From a virus, in the IMG/VR virus record IMGVR_UViG_3300031673_000132, positions 1-43,293 of that record: a stretch of 43,293 nucleotides of DNA, one strand, 5' to 3'. The translations under genes and the position numbers were made by a program. Below are positions 1-6,870 of this stretch, piece after piece (within the stretch, counting starts at the first letter, position 1; each line of letters starts with the position of its first letter). Below the pieces are notes generated by a model that saw only the letters and a program-made list of their open reading frames with translations, did not search any database and had not been told where the DNA came from.

Positions 1-127
1 GTTGACCAATTTGCCGACATACAAACGACTGGTGATACTACGGCAAACACTTTGGGAAAGGGACAAGTTGGCATTGCCGGTTTAGATTATGCTTCTTTTG
101 GATACAGGGGGCATAATGGAACTAATT
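1..127. repeat. Terminal direct repeat (circular assembly overlap), left copy
   Basis: The first 127 bases are repeated exactly as the last 127 bases of the window. An overlap of exactly 127 bases is what a k=127 de Bruijn assembler leaves on a circular contig, and the tail-fibre reading frame stays open across the join. I read it as an assembly overlap showing circularity or circular permutation, not as a biological terminal repeat. Confidence 0.9.
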
Positions 128-333
128 ATGCGGTTTTGCAAGCACCGGATTTTTCAACATATATAAAGGCGGGTTCGGGCAAAAGTATTGTTCTTTCTAC
201 AAATAGCACAACTCTTGCGATGACATTGGCGTCCGGCGGTACGGTAACTATCCCTAATCTCGCCGGTGTCGGCGACAGATATGTATACGTGGACGAAAAC
301 GGGCAATTAAAGGCAGGCGCAGCCTATCCGTAA
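1..333 (+). CDS. Tail fibre protein, C-terminal 110 residues (gene continues from 42192)
   Basis: This is the 3' part of the tail-fibre gene that starts at GTG 42192 and crosses the circular join. Position 1 is in frame with 43167, which is exactly 975 bases after the start, so the whole protein is 435 residues. The segment ends with the residues GDRYVYVDENGQLKAGAAYP, a glycine-rich beta-type tail. No S74-type intramolecular chaperone is visible. The protein should form the host-contacting fibre of the virion. Adhesin function is inferred from composition and from its place after the ejection proteins. Confidence 0.8.
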   Translation, partial: VDQFADIQTTGDTTANTLGKGQVGIAGLDYASFGYRGHNGTNYAVLQAPDFSTYIKAGSGKSIVLSTNSTTLAMTLASGGTVTIPNLAGVGDRYVYVDENGQLKAGAAYP

Positions 334-345
334 GAAAGGGAATAA

Positions 346-498
346 ATGGATAAGAGAAAAGAACTGGCACAGGAACTCGGCGAGCTTACTCTGGAAATCG
401 CAGAACTGGCCGAACTAATCAAGAAACGACAGGTAAGAGCTAATGAGGTTGGCATAGCGTTAAGAGAACAAAAGAAAGAGCCTCCAAATACCCCTTAG
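346..498 (+). CDS. Small charged helical protein (50 aa)
   Basis: ATG 346 follows a GAAAGGG Shine-Dalgarno and lies 13 bases after the tail-fibre stop. The 50-residue product is highly charged and almost certainly one long amphipathic helix (GELTLEIAELAELIKKRQ). It begins a short plus-strand group with the holin-like gene, so a lysis or tail-assembly role is possible, but I do not recognise the family. It ends in TAG, and the same frame stays open through the next ORF (AKFVHPDAIWGFWR then the holin frame). Whether that downstream stretch is ever translated is unclear. Confidence 0.55.
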   Translation: MDKRKELAQELGELTLEIAELAELIKKRQVRANEVGIALREQKKEPPNTP

Positions 499-499
499 G

Positions 500-520
500 C
501 CAAGTTCGTCCATCCTGACG
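500..520. repeat. 21-bp inverted repeat, left copy (partner at 19849-19869)
   Basis: The 21 bases starting CCAAGTTCGTCC are found as an exact reverse complement at 19849-19869. Both copies begin just after a TAG stop codon, and each encodes KFVHPD in the frame that continues past that stop. Nothing outside the 21 bases matches. An exact 21-bp match is very unlikely by chance in 43 kb. Confidence 0.8.
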
Positions 521-585
521 CAATCTGGGGCTTCTGGAGGCTATCTCCGAGGCCAGTTATGGGAATAATAGAGTGGGAGAATGAT

Positions 586-831
586 ATGCCAGAAACAGAG
601 CAATGCCCATTAGGGGCTGAAAACAAGGCCAATGTCCAAAGTCTTAAAGAAGCCTTTGAAGATTTCAGAAACGAGGTTCGGGCTGACATTGGGGAAATCC
701 AAAAAAGCGTTCTTTCGCTAACCAACCATTATAGCAAACGGCTGACGTGGGGCGTTACCGCCACAATCACGGCTCTTACAAGTGCCCTGTCCGCCGCCGT
801 TATGTGGATTATAACCCATCCGGTACAATGA
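586..831 (+). CDS. Putative holin, XhlA-like (81 aa)
   Basis: The protein has a soluble, coiled-coil-prone N-terminal half (about residues 10-50) and one C-terminal hydrophobic segment (WGVTATITALTSALSAAVMW) ending in a short tail. This matches small haemolysin XhlA/holin-type phage membrane proteins, which permeabilise the inner membrane at lysis. I chose ATG 586 because GGGAGA stands six bases upstream; an in-frame ATG at 559 would add nine residues. Its last bases overlap the next gene as ATGA. No endolysin is recognisable beside it, so the holin call rests on topology and position. Confidence 0.55.
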   Translation: MPETEQCPLGAENKANVQSLKEAFEDFRNEVRADIGEIQKSVLSLTNHYSKRLTWGVTATITALTSALSAAVMWIITHPVQ

Positions 832-974
832 AAACCTGTAAAGACTGCCAAAAACTAAGTCGCTTACTCGACATCAGCGAGGCACAAAAGGCCAAGCTCA
901 GGAAGGAAAAGGAGGGCTTGCAGGAAACCATTGATAAACTCCGTGAGTACATCAGGAAGGAACTTGCCCGCTAA
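828..974 (+). CDS. Small CxxC helical protein (48 aa)
   Basis: The ATG overlaps the holin-like gene's stop as ATGA, implying translational coupling. The 48-residue product starts MKTCKDCQK, giving a CxxC pair near the N-terminus, followed by a lysine/glutamate-rich helix (about residues 15-45). There is no signal peptide or membrane segment, so it does not look like a spanin. An upstream TTG in the same frame would give 75 residues but lies inside the holin gene. The gene meets the minus-strand cluster tail to tail with a 4-base overlap. Function unknown. Confidence 0.5.
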   Translation: MKTCKDCQKLSRLLDISEAQKAKLRKEKEGLQETIDKLREYIRKELAR

Positions 975-1330
975 GCCTTTTCTGTAACTATCTTCTCGAA
1001 TGTCCACTGGTCTATCTTGCACCGCCACAACCGACCGTCTATCGTTCTAATGCGAACTCTTTCAGTGTCATAACTACTAATAATGCCGTGACAAAATCGT
1101 GAATCATCTTTCTTTCTTGCCAGCACAAAATCCCTAACCTTAACGGATAGGGGCGGTGTCCAGAGGCGGGCTTTGACTTCTAAGCGGCAAATTCCTTCGT
1201 CCCCATCTACGTCAACAACAAAAGCCTTTTCCTGTCCCTTATGAAGAATTTTGTATGGATTATACGCGCTCTCCCTTATCTCCACCTCACTTCCTCTCTC
1301 AAAATCCTTTAGTGTTTTCCATTCAAACAT
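971..1330 (-). CDS. Hypothetical early protein (119 aa)
   Basis: Last gene of the long minus-strand cluster. ATG 1330 has AAGGAG seven bases upstream. The product is soluble with a mix of short beta strands and charged residues (KAFVVDVDGDEGICRLEVKA, FVLARKK) and looks like a small SH3- or OB-like barrel by alternation of residues, but no family is recognised. Its end overlaps the convergent plus-strand gene by four bases with no obvious terminator between them. Confidence 0.65.
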   Translation of the reverse strand: MFEWKTLKDFERGSEVEIRESAYNPYKILHKGQEKAFVVDVDGDEGICRLEVKARLWTPPLSVKVRDFVLARKKDDSRFCHGIISSYDTERVRIRTIDGRLWRCKIDQWTFEKIVTEKA

Positions 1331-1341
1331 TTTTAGTCTCC

Positions 1342-2247
1342 TTAAAATTCATATCCACATTCGGACATTTTTATAATCGGCTGGGTTTGTATAGCTACTT
1401 TCCCGCACGTTTTATATCTTATATTGTGAAACGGTTTAATGCTAATCTCCATTGCCTGCAAGGGTCGGGGCTGATAGTTTCTGCGGGAGTCGTAAGTAGA
1501 AGGCCCGACGGCATAACCCAGCACCCAACATCCCCAGTTGCCTTTTCTGATTACTCTCTGATAACATTCGTCCGGCAATGCGCCGCTGTCAGGTATCCAC
1601 AAATGCACTTCCGGCGGCTCAATTCTAAAGGTATGGGAATGACCCCTTAAATGTATGTCAGCGTCGGCTATCTGACCGAGTCTTAAAAGATGGTTCGGTT
1701 CTGCCCCCGTACTGCGTCCGCCGCCCCAGCCATGAACAATAAATATCTTAATGCTTCTGCCGCAGCCGCCTTTTATCTTGAAGTTAAGACGGACAAAAGC
1801 AGCGTCTGTTAAATTCGGAACGCCAAGCTCATCACACATTACATAATGCTGGCCGTTATGTGTAGTTCTCATAATATCGTATTCGTGATTGCCTTCAATC
1901 AGACCGAGACACTTGTCCTTAATGGGTTCGACCATTTCACAGAATCTTTCCCTCTGCTGTTTGGCTATGTCGAGTAGCGCTTCTTTGATTGTTACAGCTT
2001 CGCCCACAAATAACCAGTCCGCCAGCGACCGGACATCGAACCTTCTCGTATCAGAGGGAGTTATAAAATCACAATAGTCCCCGCCACCAATCCAATAAGC
2101 ATTAGGCTTGTTTTTGATATATTGGACATATTGCCTGATATGACCTTCGGCACAGTTAAAAGTCCCGATGTGAGTATCTCCCAATGGGAATATATATACG
2201 ACATCAGATTTAGTTTTTAGTTCAATTTTTTTTTCTATTAACTGCAT
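1342..2247 (-). CDS. Calcineurin-like metallophosphoesterase (301 aa)
   Basis: The metallophosphoesterase motifs occur in order: GDTHIG (about residues 23-28), GGGDYCD (about 54-60), EGNHEYD (about 118-124), a histidine in VHGWGG (about 172-177) and RGHSHTF (about 201-207). These supply the two-metal site of calcineurin-like phosphatases and nucleases. Length is normal for a single-domain enzyme. ATG 2247 has AAGGA nine bases upstream. Phage members of this family act on phosphorylated nucleic acid ends or small phosphoesters; the substrate here is unknown. The neighbouring HAD phosphatase and PD-(D/E)XK proteins suggest a nucleic-acid-metabolism group. Confidence 0.85.
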   Translation of the reverse strand: MQLIEKKIELKTKSDVVYIFPLGDTHIGTFNCAEGHIRQYVQYIKNKPNAYWIGGGDYCDFITPSDTRRFDVRSLADWLFVGEAVTIKEALLDIAKQQRERFCEMVEPIKDKCLGLIEGNHEYDIMRTTHNGQHYVMCDELGVPNLTDAAFVRLNFKIKGGCGRSIKIFIVHGWGGGRSTGAEPNHLLRLGQIADADIHLRGHSHTFRIEPPEVHLWIPDSGALPDECYQRVIRKGNWGCWVLGYAVGPSTYDSRRNYQPRPLQAMEISIKPFHNIRYKTCGKVAIQTQPIIKMSECGYEF

Positions 2248-2259
2248 TAGAAATCCTTT

Positions 2260-2541
2260 TCAGTCAAACTTTTTCAGTCTGTATCCCAATCGCCAGAGAA
2301 AGTTACTTATCTCCCTGCTCGTTCTATCCACGGCCTCCTCACTTTTGTCCCAATCCTCGGCGTGTAAACATTCGTGCAGAATTATCCGCAATCCCTTTTT
2401 TGTATGAGGAGTAACAAAGACCATAAAATCTTTGAGTTCTTTTCTATCCCCGTGAACGTCGCAAAGACCATTTGTTCTGTTGATGTCTATTCTGTACCTG
2501 TGGCCGTTGAAGGTCTGGGTCTTAACTTTCTTTTTAGGCAT
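2260..2541 (-). CDS. Small HExxH metallopeptidase-like protein (93 aa)
   Basis: The sequence contains ILHECLHAEDWD, a classical HExxH zinc-metalloprotease helix, followed by an acidic helix (SEEAVDRTSREIS) that could supply a further ligand. At 93 residues it is a minimal domain, like the HExxH core of ImmA/IrrE- or SprT-type proteins, with no DNA-binding extension. A second protein of the same kind (6517-6870, HECVH) is also encoded. The start is supported by GGAG eight bases before the ATG. Protease activity is inferred from the motif only. Confidence 0.6.
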   Translation of the reverse strand: MPKKKVKTQTFNGHRYRIDINRTNGLCDVHGDRKELKDFMVFVTPHTKKGLRIILHECLHAEDWDKSEEAVDRTSREISNFLWRLGYRLKKFD

Positions 2542-2713
2542 TCTTGTTCTCCTTTTCCGGTTCTTTAAGTTCTCCGTTCACATAAGCATTGCCACACTTG
2601 GGACAAATAACTCCACTTTGACCACCCCTGGTAATAAAAGCCTCACAGTTGCGGTACTCGCCCGGCCCCGAAAACTCGAAGCCACATTCACATATTAAGT
2701 TCGGATTAGTCAT
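2534..2713 (-). CDS. Small zinc-ribbon protein (59 aa)
   Basis: ATG 2713 follows GGAGAACAAGA, and the stop overlaps the start of the next gene. The product carries two cysteine pairs, ICECGFEFSGPGEY near residues 8-20 and ICPKCGNA near 36-43, forming a likely four-cysteine zinc ribbon, then a charged tail rich in E and K. It is one of many tiny zinc-binding proteins in this early region. Role unknown; interaction with nucleic acid or host proteins is typical of such folds but unproven here. Confidence 0.65.
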   Translation of the reverse strand: MTNPNLICECGFEFSGPGEYRNCEAFITRGGQSGVICPKCGNAYVNGELKEPEKENKNA

Positions 2714-2870
2714 TCTTGTTCTCCTTTTCCGGCACTATCTCGTCTGCCGGAATACAATCGTGTTCAATCATAAATTCCAATTTGCCCTGCCTGAGCCAGT
2801 GGCAGCACCAGCACAAATTGTTTGGCTCGCCAGTCTTGTTCTCGTTCTGGTCGCAGCATTTGCATTTCAC
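2706..2870 (-). CDS. Small cysteine-rich protein (54 aa)
   Basis: The product begins VKCKCCDQNENKTGEPNN and continues CWCCHW, giving six cysteines and a histidine in the first 24 residues, consistent with a small zinc-binding knuckle. Its C-terminus (PEKENKND) resembles that of the next gene (PEKENKNA), and both genes share the junction sequence GGAGAACAAGAATG. GTG 2870 is the only reasonable start because a stop lies shortly upstream in frame. It overlaps its downstream neighbour by eight bases. Function unknown. Confidence 0.6.
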   Translation of the reverse strand: MKCKCCDQNENKTGEPNNLCWCCHWLRQGKLEFMIEHDCIPADEIVPEKENKND

Positions 2871-2871
2871 T

Positions 2872-3069
2872 TTACTTCCGTTTCAATGAACTGGGTTCTA
2901 ATTCCATTCGCATTACACAGTGTTGTAAAATTTTCTCTATACGCTTTAGTGTCTGGGATATATCAAATAACAGATTTGCTTCGACGGTTTGCGATTTGAC
3001 TACTCCACCATCTTGCCCAATACATCTAATCCACTTATTTACATCTCTCTCATATCTCACCTTGTCCAT
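2872..3069 (-). CDS. Hypothetical early protein (65 aa)
   Basis: A small, mostly helical soluble protein (FDISQTLKRIEKILQHCV is a probable amphipathic helix) without recognised motifs. ATG 3069 has GAAGGTGAAG upstream, a good ribosome site. It lies in an uninterrupted minus-strand run, one base from its downstream neighbour. Function unknown. Confidence 0.55.
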   Translation of the reverse strand: MDKVRYERDVNKWIRCIGQDGGVVKSQTVEANLLFDISQTLKRIEKILQHCVMRMELEPSSLKRK

Positions 3070-3088
3070 CTCTTCACCTTCTTTCTAC

Positions 3089-3343
3089 TTAAGTTACAGC
3101 ACTTTCCTGTAGTTGCTTCATTTGCTCCAGATACAAAATCATCATTATGTAGTTCTCGGCGTCAATCCAGTCGCCCTCCATTGCCTTCTGGACGGCCTTC
3201 CTCTTAAACTCACTAAGATTGGCAATATCATTCCAGCCGGCAACGCCTCCGTCCAGCTTCTCCCACATCCGGCCTCTCATTCTTTGTGCGTTGTCCCAAA
3301 CCAATATGCCAATCTCTTCTCTTTGTTTTTCTGTATTTACCAT
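3089..3343 (-). CDS. Hypothetical early protein (84 aa)
   Basis: Soluble helical protein with a strong start (AAGGAG before ATG 3343). Residues 20-45 (MRGRMWEKLDGGVAGWND) are glycine/tryptophan-rich and the rest is charged helix. No family recognised. It sits immediately downstream of the HAD phosphatase gene. Confidence 0.6.
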   Translation of the reverse strand: MVNTEKQREEIGILVWDNAQRMRGRMWEKLDGGVAGWNDIANLSEFKRKAVQKAMEGDWIDAENYIMMILYLEQMKQLQESAVT

Positions 3344-3355
3344 TTTAATATCTCC

Positions 3356-3709
3356 TTAATCTTGTCTTGGTAATTGACGAACAACATCCCTCCAATCTCC
3401 TTTGTAACATATAGCCCTGTCATCTATATAAACATCAGCAATCGGCTTATCCATATTTTCATCAACAATAATCTCATCAAAAGGCAACCCATTTTGAAAC
3501 ATAAATTGCTTTATGGCTTTAATATGATGTTCACGCCCATCTTTGTTCCCCCAATATGTTGCTGTTCTGCACGAATGTATTCTTATAATGTACCCCATCT
3601 GCCTAATTGCCACCAACGCCTCTTTCACTTTTGGTTCGGGTGGGCCAACATCAGGAAATTCAAACCTGCAAAGCGTGCCATCGAAGTCTATAATTGCTGT
3701 TTTTGTCAT
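3356..3709 (-). CDS. HAD-superfamily phosphatase (117 aa)
   Basis: The N-terminal IDFDGTLCRF is HAD motif I, with the nucleophilic Asp and the acid/base Asp two residues later. A threonine/serine in RIHSCRTA is a plausible motif II, and VYIDDRAI near residues 91-98 is the metal-binding acidic motif. At 117 residues it is a compact, cap-less HAD domain, similar in size to phage polynucleotide 3'-phosphatase or small nucleotidase domains. ATG 3709 follows AAGGAGATTTGAA. The substrate is not evident; the adjacent nuclease-like gene makes end repair or nucleotide salvage plausible. Confidence 0.8.
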   Translation of the reverse strand: MTKTAIIDFDGTLCRFEFPDVGPPEPKVKEALVAIRQMGYIIRIHSCRTATYWGNKDGREHHIKAIKQFMFQNGLPFDEIIVDENMDKPIADVYIDDRAICYKGDWRDVVRQLPRQD

Positions 3710-3710
3710 T

Positions 3711-4241
3711 TCAAATCTCCTTATTTTCTTTTTGCGAAATACCCTTGTCTTGATATGCCCCTTTATGTAATTTGGGCATTTTTAACTCTGTCAACCCCGT
3801 ACCATACGGCACTAACAATCCCCAAAACTCTGGCAATTCTTCTGGGCTGCAAATTCCTTTTTCGGCAACTACCCAATGGGCTGTTCCAACGGGCTTCATT
3901 CTTGCTTCTGCGTGTGGTGTTTTCTCGCCACCAAAGGTATTTAGAAAATCGGCACGAGACACTTTGGCCTCAAATACACAGACATACCATCTGTCAATGT
4001 CGCCAAAAACCTTTTGCTCCAATCTTTCATCTGTAAGCCTGCTGCTCATATACTTTTTAGTCAATCCTGAATGTCTCGTGTATCTTGTGTGGTGTTCATC
4101 GTGCATTCCCGCAATGGCCACAAAATCCGCAATGTAACCCACAACATTTGCTTCTGGCAACCCGCACATTTTGAATGAACGATTGCCAATCCATCGCCTA
4201 AGCATATTTTGCAATTCTATGTGCCTATTGCTTGCAACCAT
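3711..4241 (-). CDS. PD-(D/E)XK nuclease-like protein, MmcB-type (176 aa)
   Basis: A core of the PD-(D/E)XK pattern is visible: an acidic residue in YIADFVAI (about 36-43) followed by VCVFEAKVSRADF (about 87-99), where E-x-K closes the metal site. This arrangement and size resemble MmcB-like DNA-repair nuclease relatives. The gene is packed against the HAD phosphatase gene (one base apart). Catalysis is inferred from the motif, and the substrate is unknown. Confidence 0.55.
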   Translation of the reverse strand: MVASNRHIELQNMLRRWIGNRSFKMCGLPEANVVGYIADFVAIAGMHDEHHTRYTRHSGLTKKYMSSRLTDERLEQKVFGDIDRWYVCVFEAKVSRADFLNTFGGEKTPHAEARMKPVGTAHWVVAEKGICSPEELPEFWGLLVPYGTGLTELKMPKLHKGAYQDKGISQKENKEI

Positions 4242-4250
4242 TTCGTCTTC

Positions 4251-4589
4251 TTATTTTCTTTCATAAGAACATAAATGGGCGACAATCCAGCATTCAATCA
4301 TAGCCGCAACAGCCCACCAAAGAGTTATCTGGCCTTTTGCCGTCCATATACAAGCGGCCTTAATTATCAAGGCCACAGGAACAGCGATAGAGATGGGCAT
4401 ATCAATCGACTTCGGCAGCAAGGGGACGTACCAGTTCGTAATCACCTGCTCGCCTTTATATATCAGGCGGGCTTCTATTACGCCCACGGCTGCCTGACAG
4501 ACCAACACGCCGATAGCAGCTTCCTCCCAGCCGAGCAGGACAAAAAAGGCGATTATCAACAACACTATAGAAACATATTTACTTGACAT
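4251..4589 (-). CDS. Small membrane protein, three helices (112 aa)
   Basis: Three hydrophobic segments are visible: SIVLLIIAFFVLLGW continuing to about residue 38, ISIAVPVALIIKAACIW in the middle, and LWWAVAAMIECWIVAHL near the C-terminus, which ends in a basic SYERK tail. There is no enzyme motif. The start is supported by AAAGGTGAACCGAA before ATG 4589. Membrane localisation is clear; role unknown (possibilities include superinfection exclusion). Confidence 0.6.
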   Translation of the reverse strand: MSSKYVSIVLLIIAFFVLLGWEEAAIGVLVCQAAVGVIEARLIYKGEQVITNWYVPLLPKSIDMPISIAVPVALIIKAACIWTAKGQITLWWAVAAMIECWIVAHLCSYERK

Positions 4590-4602
4590 TTCGGTTCACC
4601 TT

Positions 4603-5301
4603 TCAAACCACTACATAACCTTTACATTCGACCTCTTTCGGAGTTAATTTACCCGACCAGTAATCGTTGGGATATTGACGAAAAACAGAAATAAATTTTG
4701 ACAGCCAGCAAGGGTCGTTATTGCCGTCTATCAAAGCCTTGTCTTGATAGTCTTCGATAGCCCGCTGCCAGTCGTCGGCTACACGCTGCCAGTATTCGGC
4801 TACACGCTGGCAGTATTCGGCTTCACGCTGCCAGTCGTCGGCTACACGCTGGCAGTTTTCGGCTTCCCGCCGATAGTTTTCGGCTTCCCGCTGGCAGTAT
4901 TCGGCTTCACGCTGCCAGTATTCGGCTTTGTGCCGACAATATGTTTTAGAAAACAATTTCCGTTTGCCTTCTTCCGAAAGCATTTTGGGCAGTCGTGCTT
5001 GCCACTGTATGCCATCGCCATATTTATCGTAGTTATTTTCTATCCAGACAATGATTGATTCTATGTCTGGAAAGTTCACCTGAAAGGCGGTGAACAGCTT
5101 GTCTTTGACCATTAACGGCAATGGTTCACCGGAGTTGGTAACTGGCTCGCCGTTGACGGGGTCGATACCGCAGCGCACCGCCTCCGCAGGCAAGCCTCTT
5201 TTCTTTTTTGAGTCCTCGTGAGAATTGTACTCAAAGTCCAAACCGACTTTGTATTTTCCCTCGTCTTCCCAATAATGACTGTGAATAAAACAATCACACA
5301 T
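4603..5301 (-). CDS. Heptad tandem-repeat protein (232 aa)
   Basis: The N-terminal domain (residues 1-125) starts MCDCFIHSHYWEDEGKYKVG and is unfamiliar. Residues about 127-190 are nine near-identical heptads of the type YWQREAE / YCQRVAD / DWQRAIE, encoded by 21-bp tandem repeats at about 4745-4935, and predict a long helix or coiled coil. A globular C-terminal part with conserved tryptophans follows. ATG 5301 has AAAGGAG upstream. The product of the next gene upstream (5303-5608) has related heptads. Repeat number probably varies between relatives. Function unknown; oligomerisation is the obvious use of the repeat. Confidence 0.7.
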   Translation of the reverse strand: MCDCFIHSHYWEDEGKYKVGLDFEYNSHEDSKKKRGLPAEAVRCGIDPVNGEPVTNSGEPLPLMVKDKLFTAFQVNFPDIESIIVWIENNYDKYGDGIQWQARLPKMLSEEGKRKLFSKTYCRHKAEYWQREAEYCQREAENYRREAENCQRVADDWQREAEYCQRVAEYWQRVADDWQRAIEDYQDKALIDGNNDPCWLSKFISVFRQYPNDYWSGKLTPKEVECKGYVVV

Positions 5302-5302
5302 T

Positions 5303-5608
5303 TTATTCTCCTTTCAACTTTGACTTTGTAAAATCCAACTCTTTCCCGTCCCAGCAGGAGTCGGGAACTTCTTTTTTATGTAGAGCCTCTATCTCTGTTT
5401 TGTAAATGATGATTACTTTCCGCCACTCGGCGTCTGCCTTCTGCCACTCGGCGTCTGCCTTCCGATATTCAATGAATGCCCTCTCTACTGGGACAGGCAA
5501 TTTGCCCTTCACAAATTGCATTTCGTAAAGGCGAATGGGAATCTCATCCTCGTCTTTATTTTCTTTAATAAATTTCGCCCGACCCGCCAAGTCCTTGTTC
5601 TTTTTCAT
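5303..5608 (-). CDS. Charged helical protein with short heptad repeat (101 aa)
   Basis: I chose ATG 5608, which overlaps the preceding gene's stop as ATGA and follows AAGGAAAAAGCAAA; an in-frame ATG at 5641 would overlap that gene by 37 bases. Residues about 50-75 carry the repeated heptad EYRKADAEWQKADAEWRK, like the repeat region of the following gene. Otherwise lysine/glutamate-rich and soluble. Function unknown. Confidence 0.6.
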   Translation of the reverse strand: MKKNKDLAGRAKFIKENKDEDEIPIRLYEMQFVKGKLPVPVERAFIEYRKADAEWQKADAEWRKVIIIYKTEIEALHKKEVPDSCWDGKELDFTKSKLKGE

Positions 5609-6210
5609 TTTGCTTTTTCCTTTTTTGCATTTCGTTCCCATTTATATTCGACTACTTTCCATACGAACAAGCCGACAACCAATATCCCGATACACAAGCT
5701 AATTGGCTTTGCATAAGCAGACCAGAAGTGAATAAACGCCATTCCCGCAAAACAAACCACAGGCACTATCCACAGGAATTTACCGATAGAAATTCCCAGC
5801 CACGCCATTAAAATACAAGCTGCCACTCCGCCCAGACCGAACAAAAACAAAAAGCCATAATAGGGGACAAGCGACTCAAGCAGAGCGTTTTCTCTGCCCT
5901 GTACGGTCTGCATATTTTTCGATACCGTTTCGGCGATTATGTCAGCCGCCCTGCCGGTAAATCTACAGGGGACATTCGGGTCGGTAAGATTATAGTCGGC
6001 GGTCGATGATGAGACACAGCCAGACAAAAGCAAAAGCAGAATTACTATCACCAAAAGTATTAAGCCAATGTAAAATCTCATCGGAATTCTCCTTGCATAA
6101 AAAACTCCAAGCCGAATATACGACAGTAAGTCATTCCGCCATTCCCGCCAGTATAAGACCGCTACCACAGCGAGAACTAAAATAAGTGCTATCCAAGCGA
6201 TAACCATCAT
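5605..6210 (-). CDS. Membrane protein with internal lipoprotein-like segment (201 aa)
   Basis: The protein has an N-terminal helix (IALILVLAVVAVLYW), a second stretch (IGLILLVIVILLLLL) ending in LSGC, and three or four further membrane segments towards the C-terminus, which ends in a basic tail. The LSGC box looks like a lipoprotein cleavage site, and ATG 6081 just before this stretch has its own AAGGAG at good spacing. Two products are therefore possible: a 201-residue membrane protein and a 158-residue lipoprotein-like form from an internal start. Role unknown. Confidence 0.6.
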   Translation of the reverse strand: MMVIAWIALILVLAVVAVLYWREWRNDLLSYIRLGVFYARRIPMRFYIGLILLVIVILLLLLSGCVSSSTADYNLTDPNVPCRFTGRAADIIAETVSKNMQTVQGRENALLESLVPYYGFLFLFGLGGVAACILMAWLGISIGKFLWIVPVVCFAGMAFIHFWSAYAKPISLCIGILVVGLFVWKVVEYKWERNAKKEKAK

Positions 6211-6435
6211 TCACCTGTCTTTCTGTTCGGCTTTTTCCTCTGTAAAAATATCCTCTATTACTTTATTGCCTATGTCTTTCGCTTGTTCACATAGAGCGAC
6301 CGTCCTTCCAAAGGTAACAAGCTGGCATTGTTCCCCGTTTTGAGCTATCCCCCAAAATATCCCTACAGGGAACTTGTGTTTATTGCAATAAGTCGCTAAA
6401 TCTCTAACCATTGGGTCGCTATTCCAAGCCATCAT
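6211..6435 (-). CDS. Hypothetical early protein (74 aa)
   Basis: Soluble protein without known motifs, with an acidic C-terminal helix (IEDIFTEEKAEQ). Starts at one of two adjacent ATGs after AGGTGA and ends one base before the next gene. The same ATGATGG start arrangement is used by the downstream membrane-protein gene. Function unknown. Confidence 0.55.
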   Translation of the reverse strand: MMAWNSDPMVRDLATYCNKHKFPVGIFWGIAQNGEQCQLVTFGRTVALCEQAKDIGNKVIEDIFTEEKAEQKDR

Positions 6436-6516
6436 TCACCTGCCCCTTCTTTGGGTTCTTCCCTTTCCCTCAAACTGGCCAGAGTCCGTTCCGGCCAGCC
6501 TGAGTAAAATTATTTC
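6436..6516 (-). other. Intergenic stem-loop
   Basis: This 81-base gap contains CTGGCC at 6475-6480 and GGCCAG at 6493-6498, a 6-bp GC-rich stem with a 12-base loop. It lies between the HExxH gene and the following gene of the minus-strand operon. It may be a processing site, weak terminator or stability element. No ORF seen. Confidence 0.4.
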
Positions 6517-6870
6517 TTAAACTATTTTTCTCATTATGTACTCTACTAAATAGGCATAGGCTTCTTCTGAAGCGTCTGTTAGCTGCATTCCCCTATCGCT
6601 CAGTATCCAATGAACGACGTGAACACATTCGTGTGCCACCGCCGCATTGTCGGCTTTCTCACTCAACCATATCACGACTATGTCCTCGCCCATTTTTTCA
6701 TATACTCTAAATCTGGCATCGGCCTTCGGGCGGATTGAAGGTTCTACACCAAACTCCAACCTTGCCCTTTGGCGATACCCATCAAAAGAACATCGAATCC
6801 AATAAATATTTATTCTGTATAAATCTATCCAAATATGTTGAAATTTAGGAAGCAGCTTTTGTCTTGCCAT
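6517..6870 (-). CDS. HExxH metallopeptidase-like protein (117 aa)
   Basis: Carries VAHECVHVVHW near residues 79-89, an HExxH zinc site, followed by an acidic helix (LTDASEEAYAYLVEYI) whose Glu could be the third ligand, as in minigluzincin-like small metalloproteases. It resembles the smaller protein at 2260-2541 in this motif and in overall plan. The gene start overlaps the end of the preceding gene by 26 bases. Activity is inferred from the motif. Confidence 0.65.
   Translation of the reverse strand: MARQKLLPKFQHIWIDLYRINIYWIRCSFDGYRQRARLEFGVEPSIRPKADARFRVYEKMGEDIVVIWLSEKADNAAVAHECVHVVHWILSDRGMQLTDASEEAYAYLVEYIMRKIV

Noticed and set aside
346-831. Amber stop recoding joining the 50-residue ORF to the holin frame
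   Set aside because: Most structural genes contain no in-frame TAG, and the holin has its own ribosome site. Two similar TAG-KFVHPD contexts are noted as a finding but do not prove recoding.
3374-4036. Plus-strand ORF of 220 codons opposite the HAD and nuclease genes
   Set aside because: Lies antisense to two genes with clear motifs and good ribosome sites; its product has no domain-like pattern.
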